From the NCBI RefSeq assembly GCF_011386835.1, contig NC_088791.1, forward strand, positions 4,960,998 to 5,024,997: a stretch of 64,000 nucleotides of DNA, given 5' to 3'. Made by a program: the position numbers and the translations under genes. The notes below the pieces were generated by a model, which did not search any database, was not told the DNA's origin, and worked only from the letters and a program-made list of their open reading frames with translations. This DNA is from Chrysemys picta bellii. Lineage: Eukaryota > Chordata > Testudines > Emydidae. Of this stretch, positions 10,131 to 20,865 are shown in pieces (the stretch's first letter is position 1; every line of letters begins with the position of its first letter).

Positions 10131-10884
10131 AAGCTGTGTCGCACAAGAGTTATAATTATACCTCTTTACCCCGCAGGTCAACGGAGACACATTCAGTTGG
10201 AGGTCAGACAGGAGTGATTGGCAGAGTCAGAAATAAACCCCAATGGTTGGGACTGCTCATGCCAATACTACTCTCTATTTCCCGAACCTGTCTCAACACT
10301 TACCATTCATGGCTGCCAGATACCTCACTAACCTGAGAGTAACTCTTGGAGAGGCTCATTCTGGATATTTTTTTATTTTGTTTTGATAATTTAGGGGGTG
10401 AAACATCTTCTCAGCTACGTGGGAACAATGATCAACCATCAAAAGTCTTACAATGCACTTTAACTCTCTTTATTTGAAGGGGTTGTCTCAGTGGTGGGTA
10501 TTTACACTGAAGCAGACATAAATTGTCTTGGAACAAAAGTTTTCCGGTTTGAATTCTATATTGAATTTTTTTCTCTTCGGTACACATAAACAAGTTTCAA
10601 ATATATACACTTGCAATTCCTTCAAACCATTATTATACTCAGGTAAAAAAATGGCAATGTGACAGAGATATCCTGTACCTCGTTTCACAAACCTGAAAGA
10701 ATTCATGACCATTGCATTACTCTGACCCATTAGAGAGATGTGTTTCCAAAAAAAGAAAAAGTAGTACACACAGTGCATGTGGTGACTTCATCCTAACAGG
10801 TGCTTTGACTTAAAGCAAGATTGTGATAGTTGAATTAGATATGGAGATTTACAAGGCTACCACACTCATGGAGAAAATTGACTT
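10131..10884. other. Unassigned unique sequence in unit 1
   Basis: AT-rich stretch with no counterpart elsewhere in the window and no recognised repeat. A 96-codon frame on minus (10778-10488) has no recognisable domain, and I do not call it a gene. Confidence 0.4.
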
Positions 10885-11249
10885 TCTGTCAAATCTCATC
10901 ACACAGCCATCTCCTCCTTCCCCAAGAATGCATGATTTTCATCTCTCCTGGTCCTGTTGCTGGTCTCAGTCAGCTGCATTGTCTTACAAGACCTCCATTT
11001 CTTGGCTGCTCATGGATGGAGAGATGGTTTCTGATAGAGTACAGGTTCCAAGACTTAACTCAAACCCTTTCTGTAAAAGAGCACTGCTTTCTTTCACTCT
11101 CCGCCATCCCTGGACTTGACGCATGAGCAAATTCGATGTAGGAAGCCCTTTGAGACAGCATCGGTGACCCAAATGGATTTCCAATGTTAGGTCAAGCTGC
11201 ATTCAGCATAGGGTGAAACTCACCCCTGGACAGAGGGTCATCAAGTCCC
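10885..11249. other. Spacer edge and junction where the partner gene is missing
   Basis: 10885-11139 matches 44084-44338 in the same orientation. In unit 2 the right arm then begins with the gene 3 upstream region. Here about 110 unrelated bases (11140-11249) lead directly into the sequence equivalent to about 46448, so about 2.1 kb with the plus-strand beta-keratin gene is absent. Confidence 0.65.
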
Positions 11250-12262
11250 TTGAGAGTGCGAAAAAGAGACCTTGCTGTCAAGGACAATTAGACCCAACAT
11301 GTTCTATCCTTTCCACCAACACGTACCTCTAGCGTCTTTGGCCTTTGCTACGGCAGATGTCTAAGGGAGAAGCTGCATAGTCTCTGCTTCTCTTTGGCTT
11401 TGTCTCATTTCCCACCGACTGGGGTAAAACAATACACTTCAAATGGTTACAAAGGGGACTTGGTTGTCAACCTCTGTAACTGCAACAATGCAAAAAGAAC
11501 CATGTGCCTGAAATACATCCCATTGAGGCCCGTGATCGGTCGCAGCCCTCCTTGAAACACTGGAAATACATTCTTTCTGCTCTGTAGTATTTCTTCCTGC
11601 AACTGTGTACTGCCAATTTCATTTGCATTAAAAACTCTGCTGCATCATAATATTGGTCTTCTGGTTCTCTTTGTTCCTCCCTACTTGCTTAAAAATCACA
11701 CTGGATGAAATTCATCCGTGTATAGGAGGCAGCACCAAGTACTTCTCAAGTTGCACCTTTTCGAAGCCATGGAGTGATGGGAGCCATTGAAGTGCTTCAC
11801 AGCATTAAGAGGGCCGTCTGTACCAGGGTGGAGATCCTCCTGGCATTACCTGTTTTATCAAAGAGTCTTTTCCTGCAAAGACTAGACAGATGTTAAATTT
11901 AAGAATGTAAGTTTTCCTATGGTTTGAAGAAGACCAGTCACATGGTTCACAGTAAGAGTCTTTGTGAGTCTTTGCAGGATAGCGACCCAGGTTTTCGGAA
12001 GGAAAAGGCAAGTGGCCACCAAATGCCTTGGTTAATGCAAAGTTAACTTGAGCCGCAACTCCTTGAATGGCAGAGCAATTTTCAGGATAGGATGACTTTG
12101 CTTTTATAGCGCTTAGAATGTTTGGCTCTTCGCGAGAAAGGACTTCTCAACCTGACCTCCACATACCACCCTCCCTATTCAATGGAGCCTGTCTTCCCCA
12201 GGCTTTGGGTGTTTCATCAGGGATTCTTCAAACAGACGAACGCTGGGAAAACTTTTTTAACC
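11250..12262 (+). repeat. Orphan beta-keratin 3'-flank module (unit 1, right side)
   Basis: Reverse complement of about 5996-7040 and direct match to 46448-47475. Its gene has been lost (see the junction just upstream). Confidence 0.7.
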
Positions 12263-12455
12263 TAATCATTAATTATGGGTACTTTATAAGACTTAAAAAT
12301 ATCCTGGTGCCTCTAGATATATCCATGCTACACCCACATCTTGAATATTGCATGCAGATGTGGTCGCCCCATCTCTTAGCATTGGCCATTGATGAAAGAC
12401 AGGATACTGGGCTAGATGGACCTTTGGTCTGATCCAGTTGGGCTTTTCCATTGTT
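12263..12455 (+). mobile_element. CR1 3' fragment with shared internal deletion
   Basis: Inverted equivalent of the fragment at 5786-5995: gatgtggtcgccccatctct then ggatactgggctagatgg with the CR1 interior missing. Confidence 0.7.
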
Positions 12456-12990
12456 CTTAATTTCTTCTCTGGAGCCCGCAGCCAAAACCAATCCCAGTTT
12501 CCATTGCTATGGAATGGAATGTTCCATAGCTAAGGATGAATGTTCAAACCCATGTATCTCTGGCATGTCATTTTGTTGAGCATTTTGCAAAAATTAACTC
12601 TCCATCAGAGACTCTGCAGAAACTTAATTATGGAGCTAACAGCCCTCTTTCAGAATAATTCTCCTTTTTCCAGGATATTCTTCTGTTCTGCTCTGCTGGG
12701 ACCCCCAGTGACATGTAGCACTTAGCATCCATTTAGAAAGCCAACTTTTATGACAACCTAGTAGGAGGTGTAAATTCAACCAGCTCTGCTCCTTGACACC
12801 AATTTTGGAATCACTTTGCAATGCTGGAGATGAGCTGACAAGATTTAGGAAATGTGTTCATCAACCGGTCGGCAGCAATGTCCACCCCTTGGTCAAATGA
12901 CACGACCTAAAGTTGATTTCAGAAGGATATTGCAAATACACCTGATTGCACCGGTTCTGCCCATAGACATAAATTACACAACAATAAAGT
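12456..12990. repeat. Inverted LCR1 and flank
   Basis: Reverse complement of about 5170-5780. In the other arm (47690-48020) this flank is cut short at about 48020, where the left arm sequence 38600-38790 is missing. Confidence 0.6.
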
Positions 12991-13082
12991 CATCTGCAGG
13001 AGTCAGGAAAGAAAATGGAACAAATAATGGGAGTACTGTGTCCACTTTTGAGCCCCACACTAGAAGAAGGATGTGGAAAAAA
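12991..13082 (+). mobile_element. Two joined CR1 slivers at a deletion junction
   Basis: 12991-13026 ends a decayed CR1 fragment (cf. 5165-5130 reversed). It is joined at 13027 to about 55 bases of a different CR1 (ggagtactgtgtccacttt), matching about 54932-54985. That is joined at 13083 to the relic intron equivalent to 57123. Relative to unit 2 about 9 kb is missing. Confidence 0.65.
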
Positions 13083-13420
13083 TCCCTTAGGTAACTGTGA
13101 AAAACCTCACCCCCAGTGCTTAATTTAGGGTTTAAAAAGAAATTCTCTAAATTTCCTCCAAAAAGGACTATTTCATTGTTCTTCTCCTACCTTCTGAAGC
13201 AGCTGGTAAGTGATAGTCATTAAGACAGGATACTCTCTTCCAGCATGGTAATTACTACATTCTCATGTGCAGAAGTAATTCTAGGTGCAGATCTTCATCT
13301 GGTCTAAATTAGTGTATCTCCAATTAAGGCTGTGGAACAATGTAGATTTCCACCAGGGGAGGATGTTGTGGTTTGTGTTTTGTTTTGAGTAAGAAACCCA
13401 CCACTTTTGTTTAGTCATCA
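13083..13420 (+). pseudogene. Beta-keratin relic, intron 3' part only
   Basis: Begins inside the relic intron (tcccttaggtaactgtg) and contains the cttctgaagcagctggtaag landmark. The promoter and exon 1 portions lie in the deleted segment. Direct copy at 57123-57440; inverted copy at 28926-29221. Confidence 0.5.
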
Positions 13421-13459
13421 ATTAGTGTTGGTGACTTGGTAAGGATGTGGTGTTTAGTG

Positions 13460-14537
13460 TGTTTATGAGTGTAAATATATCTAAAGTTATGAGCATTGGC
13501 TCTTTGCTTGTATTTAAAGTGTTTGCTGTAGGAAACACATAAGAAAGGTTTGGCCAACATATTGTCAAGGTATTTTTGAAGTAATTGGGAGTACTTAACT
13601 AACAATGGACTTTGGGAGACGCCAATCCACATCTGAGCTTTCCTGGAAATGTTCAGACTAACATGTAAACAATGGCATCAGCCTGCAAACAGCTGAATCA
13701 TTCATGGAGATGTGACTTGCCCAGGTGGCTACAAACTCCATCTTGTTGCTGTGATTTTGCACAGGAGAACAAATGGGTTTCGCCCACAAGAGAGAGAATG
13801 TAAAAGGCCCTGGAAGCCTCTCCATTTTGTCTTCAGCTGGCTCAGGAGATGGCCTCTCCACCCCAAAGGGATGCCTGAAAGAAACTGGAAGAAAGGACTG
13901 GAATTACGGGGGTGTGAGCGGTTGCTGGACCCAGGTCAAAAGTATAAAATTGTTCTGAAAAGGATTATACCTGAGATAACATCTAGGGTGATAAGTTACT
14001 ATTTGTAACTAGATCCTAAATGTATTAAGTTAGCCTTGTGTGTTTTGTTTTATTTTGCTTGGTAACTTACTTTGTTATTGCTTGAAACCACTTAAATCCT
14101 ACTTTGTATACTTAATAAAATCACTTTTGTTTATTAATTAACTCAGAGTAAGTAATTAATACCTGGGGGAGCAAACAGCTGTGCATATCTCTTTATCTGT
14201 GTTATAGAGAGCAGACAATTTGAGTTTACCCTTTATAAGCTTTATACAGAGTAAAATAGATTTTAATCAGGGTTTAGGCTCCCAGAAAGACTGAATACTA
14301 GGTGCTGGGAAAGTGTCTGTTAACTGAGAAGCCCCTGGGCTAAGTGAATCTTAGTTTCTGCGAACTGCAGGGCAGTGTAGCCCGACCTCTTGGTCTGTGC
14401 TGGAGCCGACTGGTGTGTCTAGCTCAGCAAGACGGGAGTAGAGGAAATCTTTTTCTGGCAGGGGGGTTTGTTCTCAGTGGTATCCCTGCACATGTAGTGA
14501 CGGTCTTGTGGGAGTTTCTTTGACCCAGCCCATCACA
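13460..14537 (+). mobile_element. LTR, family LTR-B, with 5' end deleted
   Basis: Matches the complete LTR at 57889-58999, but the first about 35 bases and about 390 bases of flank are gone. The junction falls in the short shared tgttta-type sequence near 13460. It contains AATAAA at 14114-14119 and ends cccatcaca. No internal retroviral coding sequence is present, so it is a solo LTR. Confidence 0.65.
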
Positions 14538-14690
14538 AGGGATAGTGAAAAAGTTATTCAAAGGGCAGGTGATCCCATAACTGTCTTCTACTGGGTTTCT
14601 TGCACCTCCCTGTGAACCCTCTAGTACTGTCCACTGTGGGAGAGAGGCCTGATCTTCTGTAGCAATGCCTACGTTCTTTTGTTCCAAAGA
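14538..14690 (+). mobile_element. CR1 3'-terminal fragment
   Basis: Plus-sense tail of a CR1 subfamily (gggtttcttgcacctccctg, actgtccactgtgggagag). LTR-B appears inserted at its edge. Copies at 27297-27441 (minus) and 59000-59150 (plus). Confidence 0.55.
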
Positions 14691-14739
14691 GCGGTCCATC
14701 CCCTTTCTCCCTTTCCCAGGTTCTGCCAGAAAAAGACTA

Positions 14740-15057
14740 GGGACACCATTCCCGTTTATCCTGAAGGACCTATCCTCCGTGAATTTATCTAGGGTTTTTT
14801 TTTTTTGAACCCTGTTATAGTCTTGGCCTTCACAACATCCTCTGGCAAAGAGTTCCACAGATTGACTGAGAGTCATGTGAAGAAATACTTTCTTTTTTTT
14901 TATTTTCAATCTCCTGCCTATTAATTTCATTTGGTGAGCCCTAGTTCTTGTGTTATGAGGAGGAGTAAATAACACTTCCTTATTTATTTTCTCCACACCA
15001 GTCTTCGTTTTATAAACCTCTATCATATCTCCCCTTAGTTATCTCTTTTCCAAGTTG
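14740..15057 (-). mobile_element. CR1 ORF2-end fragment
   Basis: The minus strand reads the conserved end of CR1 ORF2 and its 3' UTR. The block for [19 protein letters not shown] is legible, followed by QMKLIGRR. Counterparts are 26930-27296 (plus) and 59205-59710 (minus); the latter carries a second CR1 inserted at 59374-59572. Confidence 0.75.
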
Positions 15058-15394
15058 TGATAACCCTCAGCCCCCTCCTCGCCTGTGGAGGGAGGGAAGA
15101 AGGGAAAAGGGAAATGAAGAGACACAAACCCCAATGTCCCCAGTGACTCTATGGGACAAATGCCTAAGTGGGGGAAAAATTCTCCTACCTTAACTTGGTG
15201 TTTCCCGTGCCTAGAATTTGGCCGGCACCAGATTGCTCAGGCTGAACAGGTTCCAAACCGCTCGTAGGCTCTGACCTTCTCAACAGGGACGGCTGTTTTC
15301 TAACTAAATCAGTAGTGAGAAAGGGGGAAACTCCTTCTGGACAAGTTCCCTTCCCCCTCTACATTAGTTTCCTCCAAACTACCAGGGGAAGTAG
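15058..15394. other. Unassigned spacer
   Basis: No gene seen. Contains a purine-rich ggagggagggaagaaggg stretch. Conserved at 26591-26930 (inverted) and 59711-60049. Confidence 0.35.
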
Positions 15395-15577
15395 CGGTTT
15401 CTCCATCTCTTGATGTCTTCCAATGAAGACTAGATGCCTTTCTGGAGTGTGCTTTGGTCCAAAACTAGCCACTGTGCTATCCAGGAAGCCTGTGATTTCC
15501 GGGGTGTGTGTGTGTGTGTCAGATGAGATGATCTAATGGTCTCTTCTGGCCTTAAAGTCTAGAAATCTCTGAAAACC
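15395..15577 (+). mobile_element. CR1 3' tail with (GT)n
   Basis: Plus-sense CR1 terminus: ctccatctcttgatgtcttc, agactagatgcctttctgga, a short (gt)n at about 15504-15519, then gatgatctaatggtctcttc and cttaaagtctagaaatct. Copies at 26410-26590 (minus) and 60050-60215 (plus). The (GT)n length differs between copies. Confidence 0.65.
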
Positions 15578-15953
15578 TGAGTGTGGCACATTGAGCAGCC
15601 TCTGATGTTTTCATGTATAGCGTGTTTGATCCCCAGAGCTAACAGTGAGTGTGTGGGGGGGGATGCAGGGGGAGCAGCTCAAACATCCAAAGGGGCTGGC
15701 CAGGGGCAGGACATTAGCCCTGCAGTGTAGCGGTGGGAGTGGCAGTGACATCACAAGGACCTTTTGCAGAACCTCAGCTGATTGGTCAAAAGAGGTCGGG
15801 AGGCGGTGACCTCACAGAGAGTCCATGGCAACGGCCAGGCAGGACAGGCTGCAGGGCAGGGGCAATCTCAGAGATCCAGGGGCTTTGCTGCAGCCAGTCT
15901 CCTTCCCGAGGTCTCCCCTTGAGGACTGAGACAGAATTCAGGCTCAGGTTCAG
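15578..15953. promoter_or_regulatory. GC-rich promoter-like block (copy 1)
   Basis: About 375 bases richer in GC than the surroundings. It has a CRE-like TGACATCA near 15746, an inverted CCAAT box (attggtcaaaa) near 15781 and GTGACCTCA near 15808, each spaced like promoter elements. Copies at 26036-26409 and 60216-60599 keep all three. No downstream gene is recognised; it could be the U3 or promoter of an unrecognised repeat. Function is inference. Confidence 0.35.
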
Positions 15954-16154
15954 TGGGGGGAGGGATAGCTCAGCGGTTTTAGCATTGGCCTGCTAAATCA
16001 GGGTTATGAGTTCAATGCTTGAGGGGGCCACTTAGGGATCTGGGGCAAAATCAGTACTTGGTCCTGCTAGTGAAGGCAGGGGGCTGGACTCAATGACCTT
16101 TCAAGGTCCCTTCCAGTTCTAGGAGATGGATATCTCCATTACAAAAAAAAAAAA
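15954..16154 (+). mobile_element. tRNA-derived SINE with poly(A) end
   Basis: The head resembles a Pol III promoter: A-box-like tagctcagcggtttt at about 15966 and a B-box-like gttatgagttcaatgc at about 16004. A CR1-like tail follows (gactcaatgacctttcaagg, cccttccagttctaggagat), then a run of A. The head cannot fold as a functional tRNA, so it is not called one. Copies at 25816-26030 and 60600-60773. Confidence 0.75.
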
Positions 16155-16427
16155 AACGTATGTGAGCACGTGGAGGAGCCTCTTTGGAGTAGGGCAGATG
16201 ATTGTCTGTCTGGTACCTGGCCCTGATCAAAGGCCTTCAGGACTCAGTGGCAAGGAGGGGCTCTTGGGGACAGGCCGGTTCTGTTTGCTGCAGGAGGAGA
16301 CCTACAGCCTCTTTAACTCTCTAAGCTGTCAGGTGACTGATGGAATAGAAAGGGTCCAGGTTTAGCTCCCAGGTCAGCCAATCAGCGTAGAGACTTGGCA
16401 GAACGCTGTCTTATTCATCTCTTCTCA

Positions 16428-16562
16428 TAGGAAAGCTGTTCCATACCCCTACCGTTTTTTGAGATGAGGCGACCACATCTGCACACAGTATTCAAGATGT
16501 GGGCATGTCAAGGATTTCTCTAGAGGCAATATGATATTTTCTATCTTATAAAGTACCCATAA
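16428..16562 (-). mobile_element. CR1 internal fragment
   Basis: The plus strand shows the reversed CR1 block gaggcgaccacatctgcaca and gaggcaatatgatattttct. Copies at 25436-25580 (plus) and 61045-61194 (minus). Confidence 0.65.
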
Positions 16563-17313
16563 CTTACGGCCAGGTTAGCAAAGTTTTCCCAGCTTTCGTC
16601 TCTATGAATAATCGTTACTGAAACCCCCAAAGCCTGGGGAAGACAGGCTCCATTGACTAGGGAGGGTGCTATGTGGAGTTCAGGTTGAGAAGACCTTTCT
16701 CGTGAAGAGCCAAACTTTCAAAGTGCTCTAAAAGCAAAGTCATCCTGTCCTGAAAGTTGCTCTGCCATTCACGGAGTTGGGGCTCAAGTTAATCTTGCAT
16801 TAACCAAGCCATTTGGTGGCCCCTTGTCTTTTCCTTCCAAAAATCCAAGTCACTAGCCTGCAAAGACTCACAAACATGCTTACCGTGGACCATGTGACTG
16901 GTGCTCTTCAAACCACAGGAAAACTTACATTCTTAAATTTAACATCTGTCTAGTCTTTGCAGGGAAAGACTCTTTGCTAAAACAGGTAAACCAAGGAGGA
17001 ACTCCACCATGGTACAAACAGCTCTCATAATGCTATAAACCACTTGAATGGCTCCTCTCACTCCATTGCTTAGATTCATAGATTCATAGATTCTAGGACT
17101 GGAAGGAACCTCGAGAGGTCATCGAGTCCAGTCCCCTGCCCACATGGCAGGACCAAATACTGTCTAGACCATCCCTGATAGATATTTATCTAACCTACTC
17201 TTAAATATCTCCAGAGATGGAGATTCCACAACCCCTCTAGGCAATTTATTCCAGTGTTTAACCACCCTGACAGTTAGGAACTTTTTCCTAATGTCCAACC
17301 TAGACCTCCCTTG

Positions 17314-18744
17314 CTACAGTTTAAACCCATTGCTTCTTGTTCTATCCTTAGAGGCCCACCTTATAGTAGCCCCATCTAAATTGTATTTGCCTAGTTTATC
17401 AATAAGAATATCATGCGAGACCGTATCAAATGCCTTACTAAAGTCTAGGTATACCACATCCACATCTTCACCCTTATCCACAAGACTCGTTATCCTATCG
17501 AAGAAAACTATCAGATTGGTTTGACATGATTTGTTCTTCACAAATCCATGCTGGCTGTTCCCTATCACCTTACCACCCTCCAAGTGTTTGCAGATGATTT
17601 CCTTAATTACTTGCTCCATTATCTTCCCTGGCACAGAAGTTAAACTAACTGGTCTGTAGTTTCCTGGGTTGTTTTTATTTCTCTTTTTATAGATGGGCAC
17701 TATATTTGCCCTCTTCCAGTCTTCTGGAATCTCTCCCGTCTCCCATGATTTTCCAAAGATAAGAGCTAGAGGCTCAGATACCTCCTCTATTAGCTCCTTG
17801 AGTATTCTAGGATGCATTTCATCAGGCCCTGGTGACTTGCAGGCATCTAACTTTTCTAAGTGATTTTTAACTTGTTCTTTTTTTATTTTATCTGCTAAAC
17901 CTACCCCCTTCCCATTAGCATTCACTATGTTAGGCATTCCTTCAGACTTCTTGGTGAAGACCGAAACAAAGAAGTCATTAAGCATCTCTGCCATTTCCAG
18001 GTTTCCTGATACTGTTTCTCCCGCTTCACTAAGCAGTGGGCCTACCCTGTCCTTGGTCTTCCTCTTGCTTCTAATGTATTGATAAAAAGTCTTCTTGTTT
18101 CCCTTTATTCCTGTAGCTAGTTTGAGCTCATTTTGTGCCTTTGCCTTTCTAATCTTGCCCCTGCATTCCTGTGTTGTTTGCCTATATTCATCCTTTGTAA
18201 TCTGTCCTAGTTTCCATTTTTGATATGACTCCTTTTTATTTTTTAGATCATGCAAGCTCTTTTGGTTAAGCCAAGGTGGTCTTTTGCCACATTTTCTATC
18301 TTTCCTAACCGGCGGAATAGCTTGCTTTTGGGCCCTTAATAGTGTCCCTTTGAAAAACTGCCAACTCTCCTCAGTTGTTTTTCCCCTCAGTCTTGATTCC
18401 CATGGGACCTTACCTATCAGCTCTCTGAGCTTACCAAAATCTGCGTTCCTGAAATCCATTGTCTCTAATTTGCTGTTCTCCCTTCTACCCTTCCTTAGAA
18501 TTGCAAACTCTATGATTTCATGATCACTTTCACCCAGGCTGCCTTCTACTTTCACATTCTCAACGAGATCCTCCCTATTTGTTAAAATCAAATCTAGAAC
18601 AGCTTCCCCCCTAGTAGCTTTTTCAACCTTCTGAAATAAAAAGTTGTCTGCAATGCAGTCCAAGAATTTGTTGGATAGTCTGTGCCCCGCTGTGTTATTT
18701 TCCCAACATATAGCCGGATAGTTGAAGTCCCCCATCACCACCAA
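17314..18744 (-). pseudogene. CR1 ORF2 endonuclease end and reverse transcriptase (internally deleted)
   Basis: Same frame as the preceding piece after the stop codon. The endonuclease end ([21 protein letters not shown]) leads into reverse transcriptase ([48 protein letters not shown]). After [10 protein letters not shown] the sequence jumps to [12 protein letters not shown], so the YADD/FADD active-site segment is absent and the enzyme cannot work. Confidence 0.85.
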
Positions 18745-18747
18745 ATC

Positions 18748-19212
18748 TTAGGCTTTGGATGATTTTGTTAGTTGCTTAAAAAAAGCCTCATCCACCTCTT
18801 CCACCTGGTTAGGTGGCCTGTAGTAGACTCCTAGCATGACATCTCCCTTGTTTTTTACCCCTTTTAGCCTAACCCAGAGACTCTCAACACTTCCGTCTCC
18901 TATGTCCATCTCTACCTCAGTCCAAGTGTGTACATTTTTAATAGATAAGGCAACACCTCCTCCCTTTTTCCCTTGTCTATCCTTCCTGAGCAAGCTGTAC
19001 CCATCCACACCAACATTCCAATCATGTGTATTATCCCACCAAGTTTCAGTGATGCCAACAATGTCATAGTTGTATTTATTTATTAGCACTTCCAGTTCTT
19101 CGTGCTTATTCCCCATACTTCTCGCATTTGTATATACGCATCTAAGATACTGGTTTGATCTTTCTTCCCAGTTTTGTCCTGACCCTCCTTTCTCTCTGGC
19201 AATATAGCCCAC
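18748..19212 (-). pseudogene. CR1 ORF2 endonuclease portion (stop-terminated)
   Basis: N-terminal part of the apurinic-endonuclease-like domain of CR1 ORF2: NARSMGNKHEELEVL, VGITETWWDN, GGGVALSI, GVYYRPP. It ends at TAA 18750-18748, after which the same frame continues in the next piece. Non-functional as it stands. Confidence 0.8.
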
Positions 19213-19449
19213 ACTCCCTCTCGTTTCCGACCCATCTCCCAGGTCTCCATGTTCCCCCTCTTACCTGTGGGCTTTGCTCACCTGTCCCCGTCGAACCTAG
19301 TTTAAAGCCCTCCTCACCAGGTTAGCCAGTCTGTGTCCAAATAAGGTCTTTCCCCTCCTCGAACGGTGAACGCCATCTCTGCCTAGCAGTCCTTCCTCGA
19401 ATAGCATCCCATGGTCTAGGAAGCCAAAGCCCTCCTGGCGACACCATCT

Positions 19450-20175
19450 TCACAGCCAGGCATTCACCTCCATGATGCATCTGTCTCTGCCCGGGCCCCT
19501 ACCTTTGACAGGAAGAATCGCAGAGAATACCACCTGCACTCCAAACTCCTTCACCCGTACTCCCAGAGCCCTGTAGTCACTCTTGATCCGCTCAGTGTCA
19601 CACCGCGCAGTATCATTTGTGCCCACATGGATGAGTAGCATTGGGTAGTAGTCAGAGGGCTGGATAATCCTCGACAATGCCTCCGTAACGTCTCGGATAC
19701 GGGCTTCCGGCAGGCAGCATACCTCCCGAGATGAAATGTCAGGGCGACAGATGGGCGCCTCCGTCCCCCTCAGCAGAGAGTCTCCGACCACAACTACCCT
19801 ACGTTTCCTATTCGCAGTGGTGGCAGCAGACTTTCCAGCCTTAGGGGTACGAGGCTTCTCCTCCTTTACTGTAGGGGGTGATTCCTTCTTTCCTGTATCA
19901 AGAAGAGCATAACGGTAACGGTTACATATAACCACGGCAGGAGGGTTCGGAGCAAGGGTGGAGCGCTGCCTGCTGCCAGAAGTAACCAGCTGCCAGTGTC
20001 CACCCTGAGCCATCTCCTCCTCCACCAGTGGTGTATCAGCAGTCCTGTGTACTGGGACAGCTACCTCAGCTGTCTCCACATGGACACTGTCCAGGAATTG
20101 CTCGTGGATTCGGATGCTCCTCAACCTAGCCACCTCCTCCTGTAGCTCTCCCACCTGCTGCCTGAGAGATTCCAC
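19450..20175 (-). pseudogene. CR1 ORF1 (SGNH/esterase-like), stop-interrupted
   Basis: About 241 codons open. An N-terminal heptad-like coiled coil and a basic linker precede an SGNH-hydrolase-like domain: GDSLLRGTEAP (nucleophile serine block), HVGTNDTA (oxyanion N block). The C-terminal D..H block (GRDGVH) lies beyond an in-frame TGA at 19452-19450. ORF1 of vertebrate CR1 is known to carry such an esterase; the active residues visible are conserved here. Confidence 0.75.
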
Positions 20176-20865
20176 CAGCAGGCACCTCTCACCTCTTAGA
20201 AAAGGTGCAACTTGAGAAGTACCTGGTGCGGCTTCCTATACAGGGATGAATTTCATCCAGTGCGATTTTTAAGCAAGTATGGAGGATCAAAGAGAACCAG
20301 AAGACAGATATTACGATGCAGCAGAGTTTTTAATGCAAATGAAATTGGTAGTACACAGTTACAGGAAGAAATACTACAGAGCAGCAAGAATGTATTTCCC
20401 ATGTTTCAAGGAGGGCTGCAACCAATCACAGGTCTCAGTGGGATGTATTTCAGAGACAATGTTCTTTTTCCATTGGTGCAGCTGCAGAGGTTGACAAACA
20501 AGTCCCCTTTGTAACCATTTTAAGTGTATTCGTTTACCCCGGTCGGTGGGAAATGAGGCAAAGCAAAAAAGAAGCAGAGACTACGCAGCTTCTCCATTAG
20601 ACATCTGCCGCAGCAAAGGTCAACGCAAGACAGTAGAGGTACGTAGTGATGAAAGGGAAAGAACATATAGGACCTAATTCTCCTTGACAGCAAGGTCTCT
20701 TTTTCCCACTCTCAAGGGACTTAAACTGATATTAAATGTAAATGATGCCTATCTTCAGGCCCCTGTTGCCGTCACCCTGCGGGGTTAGTGTAAAAAGCCA
20801 GAGTATAATTCAGAATGAGTCTACATGTGAAAAAGAGAATCAGCACACGGGTGGGAAAGCATTGC

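Larger units (their letters stand above)
17074..20194 (-). mobile_element. CR1 LINE, 3.1 kb, with 5-base TSD
   Basis: Most complete CR1 here. It is flanked by cttag (17069-17073, 20195-20199), and empty sites are visible at 61688 and, inverted, at about 24937. The minus strand reads, in order, ORF1 (from at least 20175) with coiled-coil start MESLRQQVGELQEEVARL, SGNH esterase blocks GDSLLRG and HVGTND, an in-frame stop at 19452-19450, then GRDGVH and the ORF1 end at about 19297. ORF2 runs from 19212: endonuclease blocks (ITETWW, YYRPP, MGDFNYP, ESDHEI) with one in-frame stop at 18750-18748, then reverse transcriptase to [12 protein letters not shown]. The FADD catalytic region is missing: an internal deletion joins RT directly to the C-terminal [10 protein letters not shown]. 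The 3' end is an attcatag repeat. Confidence 0.85.
16563..20865 (-). repeat. Gene-less beta-keratin 3'-flank module, split by CR1
   Basis: 16563-17073 and 20195-20865 together match 5996-7140. At its end it passes directly into LCR1 at 20866 instead of into a beta-keratin gene. The 3.1 kb CR1 lies inside it. Inverted copy without CR1: 24266-25435. Direct copy without CR1: 61195-62361. Confidence 0.65.

Noticed and set aside
10488..10778. 96-codon frame in the unit 1 spacer
   Set aside because: No recognisable domain, low-complexity Phe/Tyr-rich start, no conserved counterpart and no splice or promoter context.
15954..16030. Possible tRNA gene
   Set aside because: A- and B-box-like sequences are present, but the sequence does not close a tRNA cloverleaf. 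It is followed by a CR1-like tail and poly(A), and occurs in three copies with the repeat unit, so it is a SINE.
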